From: an uncultured Collinsella sp.
GTDB taxonomy: Bacteria; Actinomycetota; Coriobacteriia; Coriobacteriales; Coriobacteriaceae
Length of the DNA: 64,000 nucleotides
Direction: 5' to 3'
NCBI GenBank assembly: GCA_905194675.1
Contig: CAJJTG010000003.1
Location: 1-64,000, forward strand
Shown piece by piece: positions 24,904-33,051 of the stretch; the stretch's first letter is position 1, and each line of letters opens with the position of its first letter. Below the pieces are notes generated by a model. It searched no databases and was not told the DNA's origin. It saw only the letters and a list, made by a program, of their open reading frames with translations. The translations under genes were made by a program, and so were the position numbers.

Positions 24904-25030
24904 TTGTAAAACCCCACGTTGAGATAGCTTTTACAGCCCAAAGCTCCTCTTAAACAGGCCCCCGTAACGTTAAAGTTGAACTCTATGGTTTCTCAACAAT
25001 TCATCATAACTGCAGGTCAAAGCCAAAGTC

Positions 25031-25095
25031 TCAAGTTCAACTTGACCCTTTGGAACCTTTAAGGTTCAAGTTGAGGTCGAAAGCAGTAGTAGAAT
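25031..25095 (+). promoter_or_regulatory. Cluster of odd-centred palindromes before wall hydrolase
   Basis: TCAAGTTCAACTTGA (25031-25045) and AACCTTTAAGGTT (25054-25066) are each perfect palindromes around a single central base. TTCAAGTTGA recurs at 25065-25074, and a related GTTGAACTC lies further upstream. TAGAAT at 25090-25095 is a possible -10, with TTCAAG 19 bp upstream. The packing of dyads at a promoter suggests binding of a dimeric regulator to this gene's control region. Confidence 0.5.
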
Positions 25096-25137
25096 ACCGT
25101 TCGAACCATAACCTACGATTGATTGCAGAGGGACTGG

Positions 25138-26271
25138 ATGCAGCATTCGAATCATCGCACCGCAGCGCTCATTGCGTCGAAGCCGGCTCGTATCATCACG
25201 AGCGCCGCGCTCGCCGTTGCGCTGACGGCCACACCGATGCTCTCCCCCGTTGCGGCGTATGCCGCCTCGCAGGCAACGCAGGACCAGCTTTCCGCAGCCC
25301 AGCAGAAGATCGAAGCCGCCACGAGCGCCTACAACGACGCCCGCACCAAACTCGATGACCTGCAAAAGCAGATTGACTCCAATGAGGCGAGCATCGAGGA
25401 AATCGAGGCTAAGCTTCCCGAGCAGCAGGCCAAGGCAAGCTCTGCCATGCGCGATCTGTACAAGTATCAGAAGGGCACCAATCCCATCGTGAGCTTCCTG
25501 GTCAACGTGCAGAGCCTGGGTGAGTTCATCACGACCTGCAAATACACCAACCAGATCACGAGCTCGAGCGTCGACGAGATCGAAGAGCTCAATAACATGC
25601 AAACCGAACTCGAGCAGAACAAGGCTGAGCTCCAGCAGGCCAAGTCTCAGCTTGAGGCGGAGCAGAAAAACGCCGAGGATGCGCTGGCGCAGGCCCAGCA
25701 GCTCCGCAGCGAGGCACAGGCAAAAGCCGAGCAGGAAAATGCCGCCGAGCTTGCCAAGCTTGAGGCCGATAAGGCCGCTGCCGCCGAGAAGCTCTCGGGC
25801 GAGGGCGTAAGCGGCAGCAATTCCAGCAGCCAGGCCACCAACACCAACACCACCATCGACACCACGGTGAACAACGCCAATACCGGTAGCTCCGATTACG
25901 ATTCGTTCATTAATGAGTGGACGGGCCGCATCGACAATTATCTCGCCGGCTCCCCCATGGCAGGCCAGGGCTACAACTTTGCCGTCGCCGCTTGGAATAC
26001 CGGTGTCGACCCCCGCTGGTCCCCCGCCATCGCCTGCATCGAGAGCACCAAGGGTGCTTATTGCGCCAATTCTTACAACGCCTGGGGCTGGAGTGCCCGT
26101 GGCGGCGGTTGGCGCAGCTTTGGCAGCTGGAGCGAGGGCATCTCCGCTCACGTTGCCTATCTGGGCGCCAACTACGGCTCCACCCTTACCCCGGCAGCGG
26201 CCAAAAAGTACTGCCCGCCCACGTGGCAGGACTGGTACAACAAAGTCGCCGCACAGATGAACCGCATCTAA
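25138..26271 (+). CDS. Secreted coiled-coil peptidoglycan hydrolase
   Basis: A 377-aa secreted protein. ATG 25138 follows AGAGGG. The signal peptide (about 1-42) ends VAAYAAS. Residues about 45-220 are a long coiled coil with Ala, Gln, Glu and Lys heptads, like CwlO/RipA N-terminal domains. A Ser/Asn/Thr linker leads to a C-terminal lysozyme-like domain (about 265-377): FAVAAWNTGVDPRWSPAIA, IESTKGAYC and NAWGWSA. This resembles glucosaminidase/lytic transglycosylase folds, with the Glu in CIESTKG the likely catalytic acid. Its role would be wall growth or division. Confidence 0.85.
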   Translation: MQHSNHRTAALIASKPARIITSAALAVALTATPMLSPVAAYAASQATQDQLSAAQQKIEAATSAYNDARTKLDDLQKQIDSNEASIEEIEAKLPEQQAKASSAMRDLYKYQKGTNPIVSFLVNVQSLGEFITTCKYTNQITSSSVDEIEELNNMQTELEQNKAELQQAKSQLEAEQKNAEDALAQAQQLRSEAQAKAEQENAAELAKLEADKAAAAEKLSGEGVSGSNSSSQATNTNTTIDTTVNNANTGSSDYDSFINEWTGRIDNYLAGSPMAGQGYNFAVAAWNTGVDPRWSPAIACIESTKGAYCANSYNAWGWSARGGGWRSFGSWSEGISAHVAYLGANYGSTLTPAAAKKYCPPTWQDWYNKVAAQMNRI

Positions 26272-26281
26272 GTGCAACTGC

Positions 26282-26310
26282 AAAGGGCCCCAATGGGGCC
26301 CTTTTCTTTT
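26282..26310. terminator. Terminator between convergent genes
   Basis: Arms AAAGGGCCCC and GGGGCCCTTT with a 3-nt loop, followed by TCTTTT. It overlaps the stop codon of the convergent kinase gene. Confidence 0.85.
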
Positions 26311-27718
26311 AGGTAGCGGAGGTATCGACGACGCCGGTCGCATTGGCAACCGCAACTATGACGATCATGCATAGGAGCAGCACACCCAGTGCCTTGAGCC
26401 AGAGTTTCGCGAGCTTCTTGCCGCGATAGCTGTCGAGCAGTGCGAATCGCCGACGAAGACGGCGCTTATCGAGCAGCGCAAAATGCATAAGCACCATAAG
26501 GCCATCGACAAAGAAAAAATACTCGATTATGAGAAGCCACGTCGGGTAGCTTTGGTTTGCTCCCGTGGGGTGAAAGACGGCAAAGTGACTTCCGGCAAAG
26601 AACACAAGCAGTGAGAAGCAGACGAGCGTATTCCAAATACGCCCCAGAGACTCCGGAACGCGAGGGAGCAGACCGCATGCAGCGGAGGCGGCAGGCCTAG
26701 GAAGCCCTGTGGGGTTCTGGAGCCCTTGGGACGTCAACGCCGTCTCCGAGGCCGGAGTACGGACAAGCACAGGCGCAGGAGGCCGCACGGGGCGACTTAG
26801 ATCGTATGCCGCGCGCGTCGCCCGTCCCAACGCTTCCGCGCTCGCAAAACGCTTGGCCGGGTCGAGCGCCATCGACATGCAGACGGCATCGGCAAGTGGA
26901 GTGGGAATGCCGCGCGCCTCGCATTGCTCGCGCATGTCGAGCCCTGGTTTAGGGTCGACTCCCGTCAAGCAGAAGAACAACAGGGCGCCAAGTGCGTAGA
27001 CGTCGCTTCGCACGCTCGTCTGCCCAAACCCATACTGCTCGGGCGGCGCATAGGGCCGTGTCCCAAACTTGACGGTATCGGCATCGGCGCCATCGCGCCA
27101 TACGCGCGCGATCCCCAAGTCGATAATCACCAGCGATGAAAACGTCAGACCGCCATCAGGCGTATAGTTGGCACCTGTCACGATGATATTCGACGGCTTG
27201 AGGTCGCGATGGATCACCGGCGCCGAAGCCTCCCCCGCCATTGCAAAACCGGCATGGAGCTCGCCCACGGCATCGCATAGGGCAGGATACAATTTACGCG
27301 CATAATCGGGGGTGGCTCCCAGACGGTCCACCAGCGCCCCGAGCGTCTCCCCTTCGATGTATTCCATAACCACGTTGAGCTCGTCGCCCACACGACGACA
27401 ATCGACGATTCTGGGCAGGTGCTCAAAACGCCTGCCTGCCCGCTGAGCGGCAAACAGACGCTCGTATGCCCCGCCGATTTGAGCCGAAGCATCGATGCGT
27501 TTACGGACAAAGGGGCCGAGCGAACCACCGCCAGTTCCTTCAAAGTACACAAGCTCGGTTGTTTCAACGGACGAGCGCTTAAGTACACGCTCCACGCGAT
27601 AGCTGTCATCACGATCGAGCGACGCCAGGTGCTCGGCAAGCGCTGCGGTCAACTCGTCATCGGAATATGTTGGGGTCTGAGTATCCATAGCCTCCATCAT
27701 AGCGCAGGGCGCAGACAC
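26309..27718 (-). CDS. Membrane Ser/Thr protein kinase
   Basis: A 469-aa Hanks-type kinase from the longest start; ATGs at 27700 and 27688 are alternatives and none has a convincing ribosome site. Catalytic motifs are the hinge VVMEYIEGETLGALV, HRDLKPSNII (catalytic loop), IIDLGIAR (DLG in place of DFG), FGTRPYAPPEQYG and SDVYALGALLFF. After the kinase domain (about 40-310) come a Pro-rich linker and three hydrophobic helices (about 365-465). No PASTA domains are seen. A small HTH protein lies just upstream. Confidence 0.9.
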   Translation of the reverse strand: MSAPCAMMEAMDTQTPTYSDDELTAALAEHLASLDRDDSYRVERVLKRSSVETTELVYFEGTGGGSLGPFVRKRIDASAQIGGAYERLFAAQRAGRRFEHLPRIVDCRRVGDELNVVMEYIEGETLGALVDRLGATPDYARKLYPALCDAVGELHAGFAMAGEASAPVIHRDLKPSNIIVTGANYTPDGGLTFSSLVIIDLGIARVWRDGADADTVKFGTRPYAPPEQYGFGQTSVRSDVYALGALLFFCLTGVDPKPGLDMREQCEARGIPTPLADAVCMSMALDPAKRFASAEALGRATRAAYDLSRPVRPPAPVLVRTPASETALTSQGLQNPTGLPRPAASAACGLLPRVPESLGRIWNTLVCFSLLVFFAGSHFAVFHPTGANQSYPTWLLIIEYFFFVDGLMVLMHFALLDKRRLRRRFALLDSYRGKKLAKLWLKALGVLLLCMIVIVAVANATGVVDTSAT

Positions 27719-27786
27719 CCCATGGCATCCGCGCCCCGTTCGTTTGCATCGTTGTTCGACAGCTCCGCCGGTTCAGATATCAGCCG

Positions 27787-28209
27787 CTAACTCACCGTCT
27801 CCTCGCCAAAGCGATACAGCTCCTCGTTGACCTTTTGGAGGCTGCACCCGCGATCGATGCAAAAGATGATAATCGCATCGCGGCGGTCCTTGCAGTTTAG
27901 GACGCTTACCCCGGCAGCCGTCAGCGCACGGTTGGTCTCTTTGAGCGTCAGCGCCATCGCAAAGGCAATCTGCAGCACCTTATTGCGACTCGGATGACGC
28001 GCGCCGGTAAAGATCTGATAGCCAAAGGTCTCATTGAGATCGGCCATACGAACCACGCGCGAGCGCACCAAGCCCTTTTCCTGCAGCAGCTGCTTCAGGT
28101 AGTCCGAAAGCGACGGGGCGGCAAAGTCGTGCTCCCTGATATAGCCATCGATGTTCGGCGCATCGAGAAGCTCATTGAGCAACTCCTCGGTCAGCTTTTT
28201 ATCGGGCAT
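27787..28209 (-). CDS. Small HTH-like protein upstream of kinase
   Basis: A 140-aa basic/acidic protein with no membrane segment. The middle (about 35-100) reads LSDYLKQLLQEKGLVRSRVVRMADLNETFGYQIF, then KVLQIAFAMALTLKETNRAL. This resembles an XRE-type helix-turn-helix in which the regulator shares a helix set with phage-repressor folds. The C-terminal part (RRDAIIIFCIDRGCSLQKVNEELY) is less clear. It precedes the kinase gene by 68-100 bp on the same strand. A kinase-regulated DNA-binding partner is plausible but inferred from position. Confidence 0.6.
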   Translation of the reverse strand: MPDKKLTEELLNELLDAPNIDGYIREHDFAAPSLSDYLKQLLQEKGLVRSRVVRMADLNETFGYQIFTGARHPSRNKVLQIAFAMALTLKETNRALTAAGVSVLNCKDRRDAIIIFCIDRGCSLQKVNEELYRFGEETVS

Positions 28210-28241
28210 ACGACTTCACCTCCCCCAGTGCATGCAACATG

Positions 28242-28685
28242 CTAGAAACCGCTTACGTCCGAACGCTCCCAGCTAGCAACCTGGTCGGGAGACACCGTGC
28301 CCAGCGCCTCGAACTTCCAGGAGCCGCCCGCCTTCAGATGATTGGTGTTTGCAAGAGCCGTTCCAACCTGGTTGCCATCGGCATCATACAGAACATATTC
28401 AATCTGAATGTAGCTCTTTTCCTTGTCCGTGTTATTGGTCAGCGTGCCCGTGATCTTATAGGTAAACTGATTGGAAGTGTCTTCAGCCTCGTCAGCAATG
28501 GTATACGGTTCTTGCGGTTCTTTTTGCTCCTCAGCCTGCTGTGTCGTCTCGGCAGGTTTTGCCGAATCGCTCGCAGACGAATCGGTTGAGTTGCCGCCCA
28601 TAGAGCCCACGGCACCGACAATAACCAGCACCACGATGATGCCTAGGACAATCTTGCCGATCGGCTTCTTTCCCTCTTTTGCCAT
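28242..28685 (-). CDS. Membrane-anchored FxLYD-like protein
   Basis: A 147-aa protein with an N-terminal signal-anchor helix (about 10-30, KIVLGIIVVLVIVGAVG). A low-complexity Ser/Glu/Gln stretch to about 65 is followed by a small beta domain (about 70-147). The domain has TGTLTNNTDKEKSYIQIEYVLYDADGNQVGTA, the pattern of FxLYD/DUF3426-type extracellular domains. Function unknown. It is in a same-strand row with the HTH and kinase genes, so it could be an extracellular part of the same unit. Confidence 0.65.
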   Translation of the reverse strand: MAKEGKKPIGKIVLGIIVVLVIVGAVGSMGGNSTDSSASDSAKPAETTQQAEEQKEPQEPYTIADEAEDTSNQFTYKITGTLTNNTDKEKSYIQIEYVLYDADGNQVGTALANTNHLKAGGSWKFEALGTVSPDQVASWERSDVSGF

Positions 28686-28848
28686 TATTCATCCTTCCTA
28701 CGATCCGGCTACCGTGCCGGCACACAGCACATCGCAGGAAGGATTGAACTTGAATTCATTAGCTGAGAGCTAAGGTTGCGGTAAACGGCCAATGCAGTTA
28801 TCCAAACGCCGAGCAAACGCACTTTGCGCGACCGTCTGCCAGCAGTGA
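28686..28848. other. Intergenic, nothing recognised
   Basis: A 163-bp gap between two minus-strand small membrane protein genes. It presumably holds the promoter of the FxLYD-like gene. No hairpin with a T-run was found. Confidence 0.35.
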
Positions 28849-29172
28849 TCAACCCACCGTGACGGATTCCCCGGTAAAGGTGCTCACAACCAACAGGATA
28901 AAGAAGGCCAAATAGCTGATGCTCAGCAGGTAGGCGATAACCAAAAAGGCAATCCATCCAACATTGGTCTTACCGTCGGCACGACGTTGCTCGCGAGAAC
29001 GGCACAGCCAAATCGTCACGACGATGGCAGTGATAAACAGTACGAGTGCCGCCGCAGCCAGCCCAGCAAGCACAAACATCACGCCAATGCTCACAGCGAT
29101 GACCGGAAGCAGTAGCAAACCGCACCCGCATCCACCCGGACTATATACGGCAGACTGTCGGCGTCGTTCCAT
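28849..29172 (-). CDS. Small membrane protein, unknown
   Basis: A 107-aa protein starting at ATG 29172, two bases after the stop of the upstream M20 gene, with GGAG overlapping that stop. It is therefore translationally coupled. Three hydrophobic segments are visible (about 18-55 as two helices, 75-100 as one) with a basic loop RSREQRRADGKTN between. The N terminus has a CGCG motif. No family is recognised. Coupling to a DAP-pathway-like hydrolase does not reveal its role. Confidence 0.6.
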   Translation of the reverse strand: MERRRQSAVYSPGGCGCGLLLLPVIAVSIGVMFVLAGLAAAALVLFITAIVVTIWLCRSREQRRADGKTNVGWIAFLVIAYLLSISYLAFFILLVVSTFTGESVTVG

Positions 29173-29174
29173 CG

Positions 29175-30362
29175 TCACTCCAAGCCAAGCAATCGTTTGT
29201 AGACATCGAGGCCCTTGAGTAGGATTTCCTCGTCGAAGAGCATGCTATCGGTATGCAGAGCGCTTGTGGCATAGGCTGGGCAGCCATCAGCGTCGATCGG
29301 GTTTTCTTGTCCCTCTGGCACGCCCGTGCCCAGCAAGAAAAACACGCCCGGCAGATGGCGCTGATAGAACGCGAAATCCTCGGCGATTAGCAGCGGCTCG
29401 TCCACAAGTTGCAGCTCGGACAAGGCGGGCGCAATGTGGGCGAACAGCTCGGGGTCGTTGTCGACCGGCGGATAGCCCTCGGCAAAGTCGAGATCGTACG
29501 TGCAGCCCGTTGCAGTGCATGCCTCATCAAGCACGCGGCGCACACCCTCGCGTGCACGGTCGAACATGCCGTCCGTAAACACACGCAAGCTGCCGGCCAC
29601 ATGGGCCTCCCCCGCCACCGCGTTGCAGACGGTACCGGCCTGCAGCAGGCCAAACTTGCCGATACAGGGCTCGTCGGTGCCCAGTTCGTCCATCAGCTCG
29701 CGCTCGGTAACCAAAAACTTCGCTGCCGCCAACGCGGCATCGTGTGACTCCTCAACCGGCACACCATAAGTCTTAGCAATATGGATACTCGTACCGTGAA
29801 TATGGATATGCGTCTCGCTCGAACGCGCCAGCAGCGGACCAGAACAACTCGCCAGCGTGCCGGCAGACAGATCGGGCCACACATGGAAGCCAAAAATGCG
29901 GTCGGCCCCATAGCGCTCGAACACACCACTCTCGCATACCGTCTTGGCACCACCGGTCGTTTCCTCGGCCGGCTGGAACACAAAAAGCACGTTGCGTTTA
30001 AGTGAACCCGGCTGCTCGCGAATCGTGCGGTCGACATACGTCGCGGCGGCGAGCGCCATGGCCATGTGTCCGTCGTGCCCGCAAGCGTGCATCTTACCGG
30101 GATGAGACGAGGCGAAGGCCGCACCCGTCGCCTCGGCAATGGGCAGCGCATCCATATCCGCACGAATCGCCGTGGCATGCGCGGCATCAACGCCGGCGTC
30201 GAAGAAAGCGCAGACGCAGCTGGGGCACGGATGGGTCACCTCGCAGGCAAGCGACGCCAACACGCCCTCGATATAGGCAATAGTCTGCGGAAGATCGAAG
30301 TCGAGCTCCGGGATCCTGTGCAAGTCGCGCCGATAGCGACGGAGTTCTTGGAGCTCGGTCAT
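29175..30362 (-). CDS. M20 amidohydrolase, candidate N-acetyl-DAP deacetylase
   Basis: A 395-aa M20D metallohydrolase. The ATG at 30362 follows AAAGGAA; the longer open frame upstream has no support. Visible motifs are HRIPELDFDLPQT, IRADMDALPI, HPGKMHACGHDGHMAM (metal site), FQPAEETTGGAKTV (catalytic EE) and the C-terminal metal His in LHTDSM. The family splits N-acyl amino acids. Divergent position beside a lysine-riboswitch dapA-dapB-dapH operon makes N-acetyl-L,L-diaminopimelate deacetylase (step after DapH and PatA) the favoured role. Hippurate/indole-acetyl hydrolase types are alternatives. Confidence 0.88.
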   Translation of the reverse strand: MTELQELRRYRRDLHRIPELDFDLPQTIAYIEGVLASLACEVTHPCPSCVCAFFDAGVDAAHATAIRADMDALPIAEATGAAFASSHPGKMHACGHDGHMAMALAAATYVDRTIREQPGSLKRNVLFVFQPAEETTGGAKTVCESGVFERYGADRIFGFHVWPDLSAGTLASCSGPLLARSSETHIHIHGTSIHIAKTYGVPVEESHDAALAAAKFLVTERELMDELGTDEPCIGKFGLLQAGTVCNAVAGEAHVAGSLRVFTDGMFDRAREGVRRVLDEACTATGCTYDLDFAEGYPPVDNDPELFAHIAPALSELQLVDEPLLIAEDFAFYQRHLPGVFFLLGTGVPEGQENPIDADGCPAYATSALHTDSMLFDEEILLKGLDVYKRLLGLE

Positions 30363-30473
30363 AGAGGTTCCTTTCATTGGTGTGCGCCGGTTGCTATCTA
30401 TTGTGCCGCAAGATTGCCATACCCTTATTTCCAGCATATCCCTGCATTTTTTAAACGTTATATACGAATACTC

Positions 30474-30502
30474 TTGTTTGGTAAAGTGCAACGTGGTAGG
30501 GT
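30474..30502 (+). promoter_or_regulatory. Promoter of the lysine operon
   Basis: TTGTTT (30474-30479) and TAGGGT (30497-30502) with a 17-bp spacer. The predicted start near 30509 coincides with the 5' edge of the riboswitch. Confidence 0.5.
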
Positions 30503-30508
30503 CGTTAC

Positions 30509-30660
30509 CACTTGATAGAGGCGCGGGCACGAAGAACCGCGGGCGAGCCGGCAGGCTTTGACCCCGTGGGGAGGCGAAACCCGCCGAACTGGGTTTTTCG
30601 GGCACGAACAACCTGGTGGGCCTGTGGGAAACACCCACAGGACTGTCTGCAGCAATGCGG
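30509..30660 (+). promoter_or_regulatory. Lysine riboswitch (L box)
   Basis: The leader carries the landmarks of the lysine aptamer in order: GATAGAGGCGCGGGC, the GGGGAGGCGAAACCCGCCGAA segment with the conserved GCCGAA, CTGGG, and the closing hairpin CCTGTGGG/CCCACAGG before ACTGTC. It precedes the lysA-dapA fusion, fitting feedback control of lysine synthesis. No terminator with a T-run follows. Instead CGCTATCCGGAC (30664-30675) pairs with GTCTGGATAGCG (30717-30728), ending at the ribosome site GAGG (30728-30731). Translational control is therefore likely. Confidence 0.85.
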
Positions 30661-30663
30661 GAG

Positions 30664-30731
30664 CGCTATCCGGACATTGGGTCCACGCTATGCGGATTCG
30701 ATGCGCAGATGGCGCCGTCTGGATAGCGAGG
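30664..30731 (+). promoter_or_regulatory. Expression-platform hairpin over the lysA ribosome site
   Basis: A 12-bp stem with one G-U pair between 30664-30675 and 30717-30728. Its 3' edge touches GAGG, the only ribosome-site-like sequence (ten bases before ATG 30742). This hairpin is the likely switch between the lysine-bound and free states. Confidence 0.6.
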
Positions 30732-30741
30732 TTTACGGGAC

Positions 30742-33051
30742 ATGGCATTGACCCCCAACGAGGCATATGCGGCCAAGCAGCCGTTTGTGGACAAGGAGAC
30801 GCTCGAGCATATCGTCGAGCAGTTCCCCACGCCGTTTCATCTATACGACGAGGCGGGCATCCGCCGCAACATGCAAGAAGTGCGCGACGCCTTTGCATGG
30901 AACCCGGGCTTTAAGGAATACTTTGCCGTCAAAGCCAACCCCAACCCAGCGCTCATCTCCATTCTCAACGAATACGGCTGCGGCTGCGATTGCTCGAGCT
31001 ATACCGAGCTCATGATCGCCCGCTCGCTGGGCATCACGGGGCACGACATCATGTTCTCGTCCAACGACACGCCCGCGGCGGACTTTGAGCTCGCCGACAA
31101 GCTGGGCGCTATCGTCAACTTCGACGACGTCAGCCACATTGAATTCTTTGAGCGCGTTGCGGGGCCCATTCCCAAGACGGTCAGCTGCCGCTTTAATCCG
31201 GGCGGCCTGTTCCAGCTCTCCAACGGCATCATGGACAACCCGGGCGACTCCAAATATGGCATGACCACCGAGCAGCTCTTCGAGGCCTTCCGCATGCTCA
31301 AGGCCAAGGGCGTTGAGGACTTTGGCATCCACGCATTCCTTGCCAGCAACACCGTCACCAACGACTACTATCCCAAACTCGCGCGCATTCTCTTTGAGCT
31401 TGCCGTGCGCCTGGAGCGCGAGACCGGCGCACACGTCGCCTTCATCAACCTATCCGGCGGCGTCGGTATCCCCTACCTGCCCGAGCAGCAGGCCAACGAC
31501 ATCCAAGCCATCGGTGAAGGGGTGCACACGGCCTACGACGAGATTCTGGTTCCCGCCGGCATGGGCGATGTGGCAATCTGTACCGAGATGGGCCGCTTTA
31601 TGATGGGCCCCTATGGGTGCCTGGTCACCAAGACCATCCATGAGAAGCAGATCTACAAGGACTATATCGGCGTGGACGCCAGTGCCGTTGACCTTATTCG
31701 TCCCGCCATGTATGGCGCCTACCACCACATTACGGTGATGGGCCAGCCGGGTGGTGACGACAAGACCACAGCGCCCGCTACGGACACCTACGACATCACG
31801 GGCAATCTGTGCGAGAACAACGATAAGTTCGCCATCGACCGCGAGCTGCCGCATATCGACATGGGCGACCTGCTCGTGATTCACGACACCGGCGCGCATG
31901 GCTACTCCATGGGCTACAACTACAACGGCCGTCTGCGCTCCGCCGAGGTCCTGCTGCGCCCCGATGGCTCGGCAGACCTCATCCGCCGCGCCGAGCGCCC
32001 GGGCGATTACTTTGCCACGCTCGACGTGCTGCCGTGCGGCCGCGAGCTGCTGGCCAAATCGCGCGCCGATGCCGCCCGCCGTCGCGCTCAGGACGAGCGC
32101 CTAGCAGTCACCGCCCAATGGAACAAACGCGTCCAGATCGCGGAAGCGAAGGAGAAGAACATGGATATCCGCAATCTCGAGGGCTCAATCGTCGCCCTTG
32201 TCACGCCGTTTAAAAAGGACGGCAGCGTCGACTTTGACGCGCTCGAGCGCCTTATCGATTTCCACCTGCAAAATGGCACCGATGCCATCCTCACCCTGGG
32301 CACCACCGGCGAGAGCGCCACGATGACCGACGACGAGGACAACTCCGTTGTCGCCGCCGTGGTCAAGAAGGTTGCGGGCCGCGTCCCCGTTATTGCCGGC
32401 TCGGGCTCTAACTCCACGCAGACCATGCTCACCAAGTCGCTCACTTACCAGGGCCTGGGCGCCGATGGTCTGCTGCTCATTACCCCCTACTACAACAAGT
32501 CTAACGAAGAGGGCATCTACCAGCACTTTAAGACCGTGGCCGACGCCGTGGACATCCCCTGCATCCTGTACAACATCCCCGGCCGCTGCGGCTGCGGCAT
32601 CAGCGTGCACAACGTGGAGCGCCTGGCCGCGCACCCCAACATCATGGGTATTAAAGAAGCCTCGGGCAACGTCGCCTACGCGGCCAAGATCGCCCACCTG
32701 CTGTCCGATGACTTCCGCATGTACTCGGGCGAGGACGCCCTCACCGTACCGCTCATGAGCCTGGGCGCCTCGGGCACCATCAGTGTGTGGGCCGATGTTC
32801 AGCCGCAGCTCGTGCACGACATGTGCCGCGCCTATCTGGACGGCGACGTAGTGCGCGCCCGCGATATCCAGATCGCCGGCCAGCCGCTCATCAATGCCCT
32901 CTTTAGCGAGGTCAACCCCATCCCCGTTAAGGAAGCGCTCGCTCAGATGGGTATGATCGAGGCAAACTACCGCATGCCGCTGTGCCCCATGGCCGACGAT
33001 ACGCGAGCCGCACTTACCGATGCTCTGAAGGGAGCTGGTCTGCTTGATTAA
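30742..33051 (+). CDS. LysA-DapA fusion: diaminopimelate decarboxylase / dihydrodipicolinate synthase
   Basis: One 769-codon frame holds two lysine-pathway enzymes. Residues 1 to about 460 are a fold-III PLP decarboxylase (LysA type): FAVKANPNP with the PLP Lys64, LSGGVGIPYLPEQ, CTEMGRFMMGPYG and LCENNDKFA with the catalytic Cys. Residues 474-769 are a full DapA: ALVTPFKKDGSVD, TLGTTGES, YNIPGRCGCG (Tyr610) and IMGIKEASGN (Schiff-base Lys638). Before Met474 is GGAGAAGAAC, a ribosome site, so free DapA may also be made from 32161. No stop separates them. A frame-preserving stop loss in evolution, or a sequence error, are the two explanations. Confidence 0.9.
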   Translation: MALTPNEAYAAKQPFVDKETLEHIVEQFPTPFHLYDEAGIRRNMQEVRDAFAWNPGFKEYFAVKANPNPALISILNEYGCGCDCSSYTELMIARSLGITGHDIMFSSNDTPAADFELADKLGAIVNFDDVSHIEFFERVAGPIPKTVSCRFNPGGLFQLSNGIMDNPGDSKYGMTTEQLFEAFRMLKAKGVEDFGIHAFLASNTVTNDYYPKLARILFELAVRLERETGAHVAFINLSGGVGIPYLPEQQANDIQAIGEGVHTAYDEILVPAGMGDVAICTEMGRFMMGPYGCLVTKTIHEKQIYKDYIGVDASAVDLIRPAMYGAYHHITVMGQPGGDDKTTAPATDTYDITGNLCENNDKFAIDRELPHIDMGDLLVIHDTGAHGYSMGYNYNGRLRSAEVLLRPDGSADLIRRAERPGDYFATLDVLPCGRELLAKSRADAARRRAQDERLAVTAQWNKRVQIAEAKEKNMDIRNLEGSIVALVTPFKKDGSVDFDALERLIDFHLQNGTDAILTLGTTGESATMTDDEDNSVVAAVVKKVAGRVPVIAGSGSNSTQTMLTKSLTYQGLGADGLLLITPYYNKSNEEGIYQHFKTVADAVDIPCILYNIPGRCGCGISVHNVERLAAHPNIMGIKEASGNVAYAAKIAHLLSDDFRMYSGEDALTVPLMSLGASGTISVWADVQPQLVHDMCRAYLDGDVVRARDIQIAGQPLINALFSEVNPIPVKEALAQMGMIEANYRMPLCPMADDTRAALTDALKGAGLLD

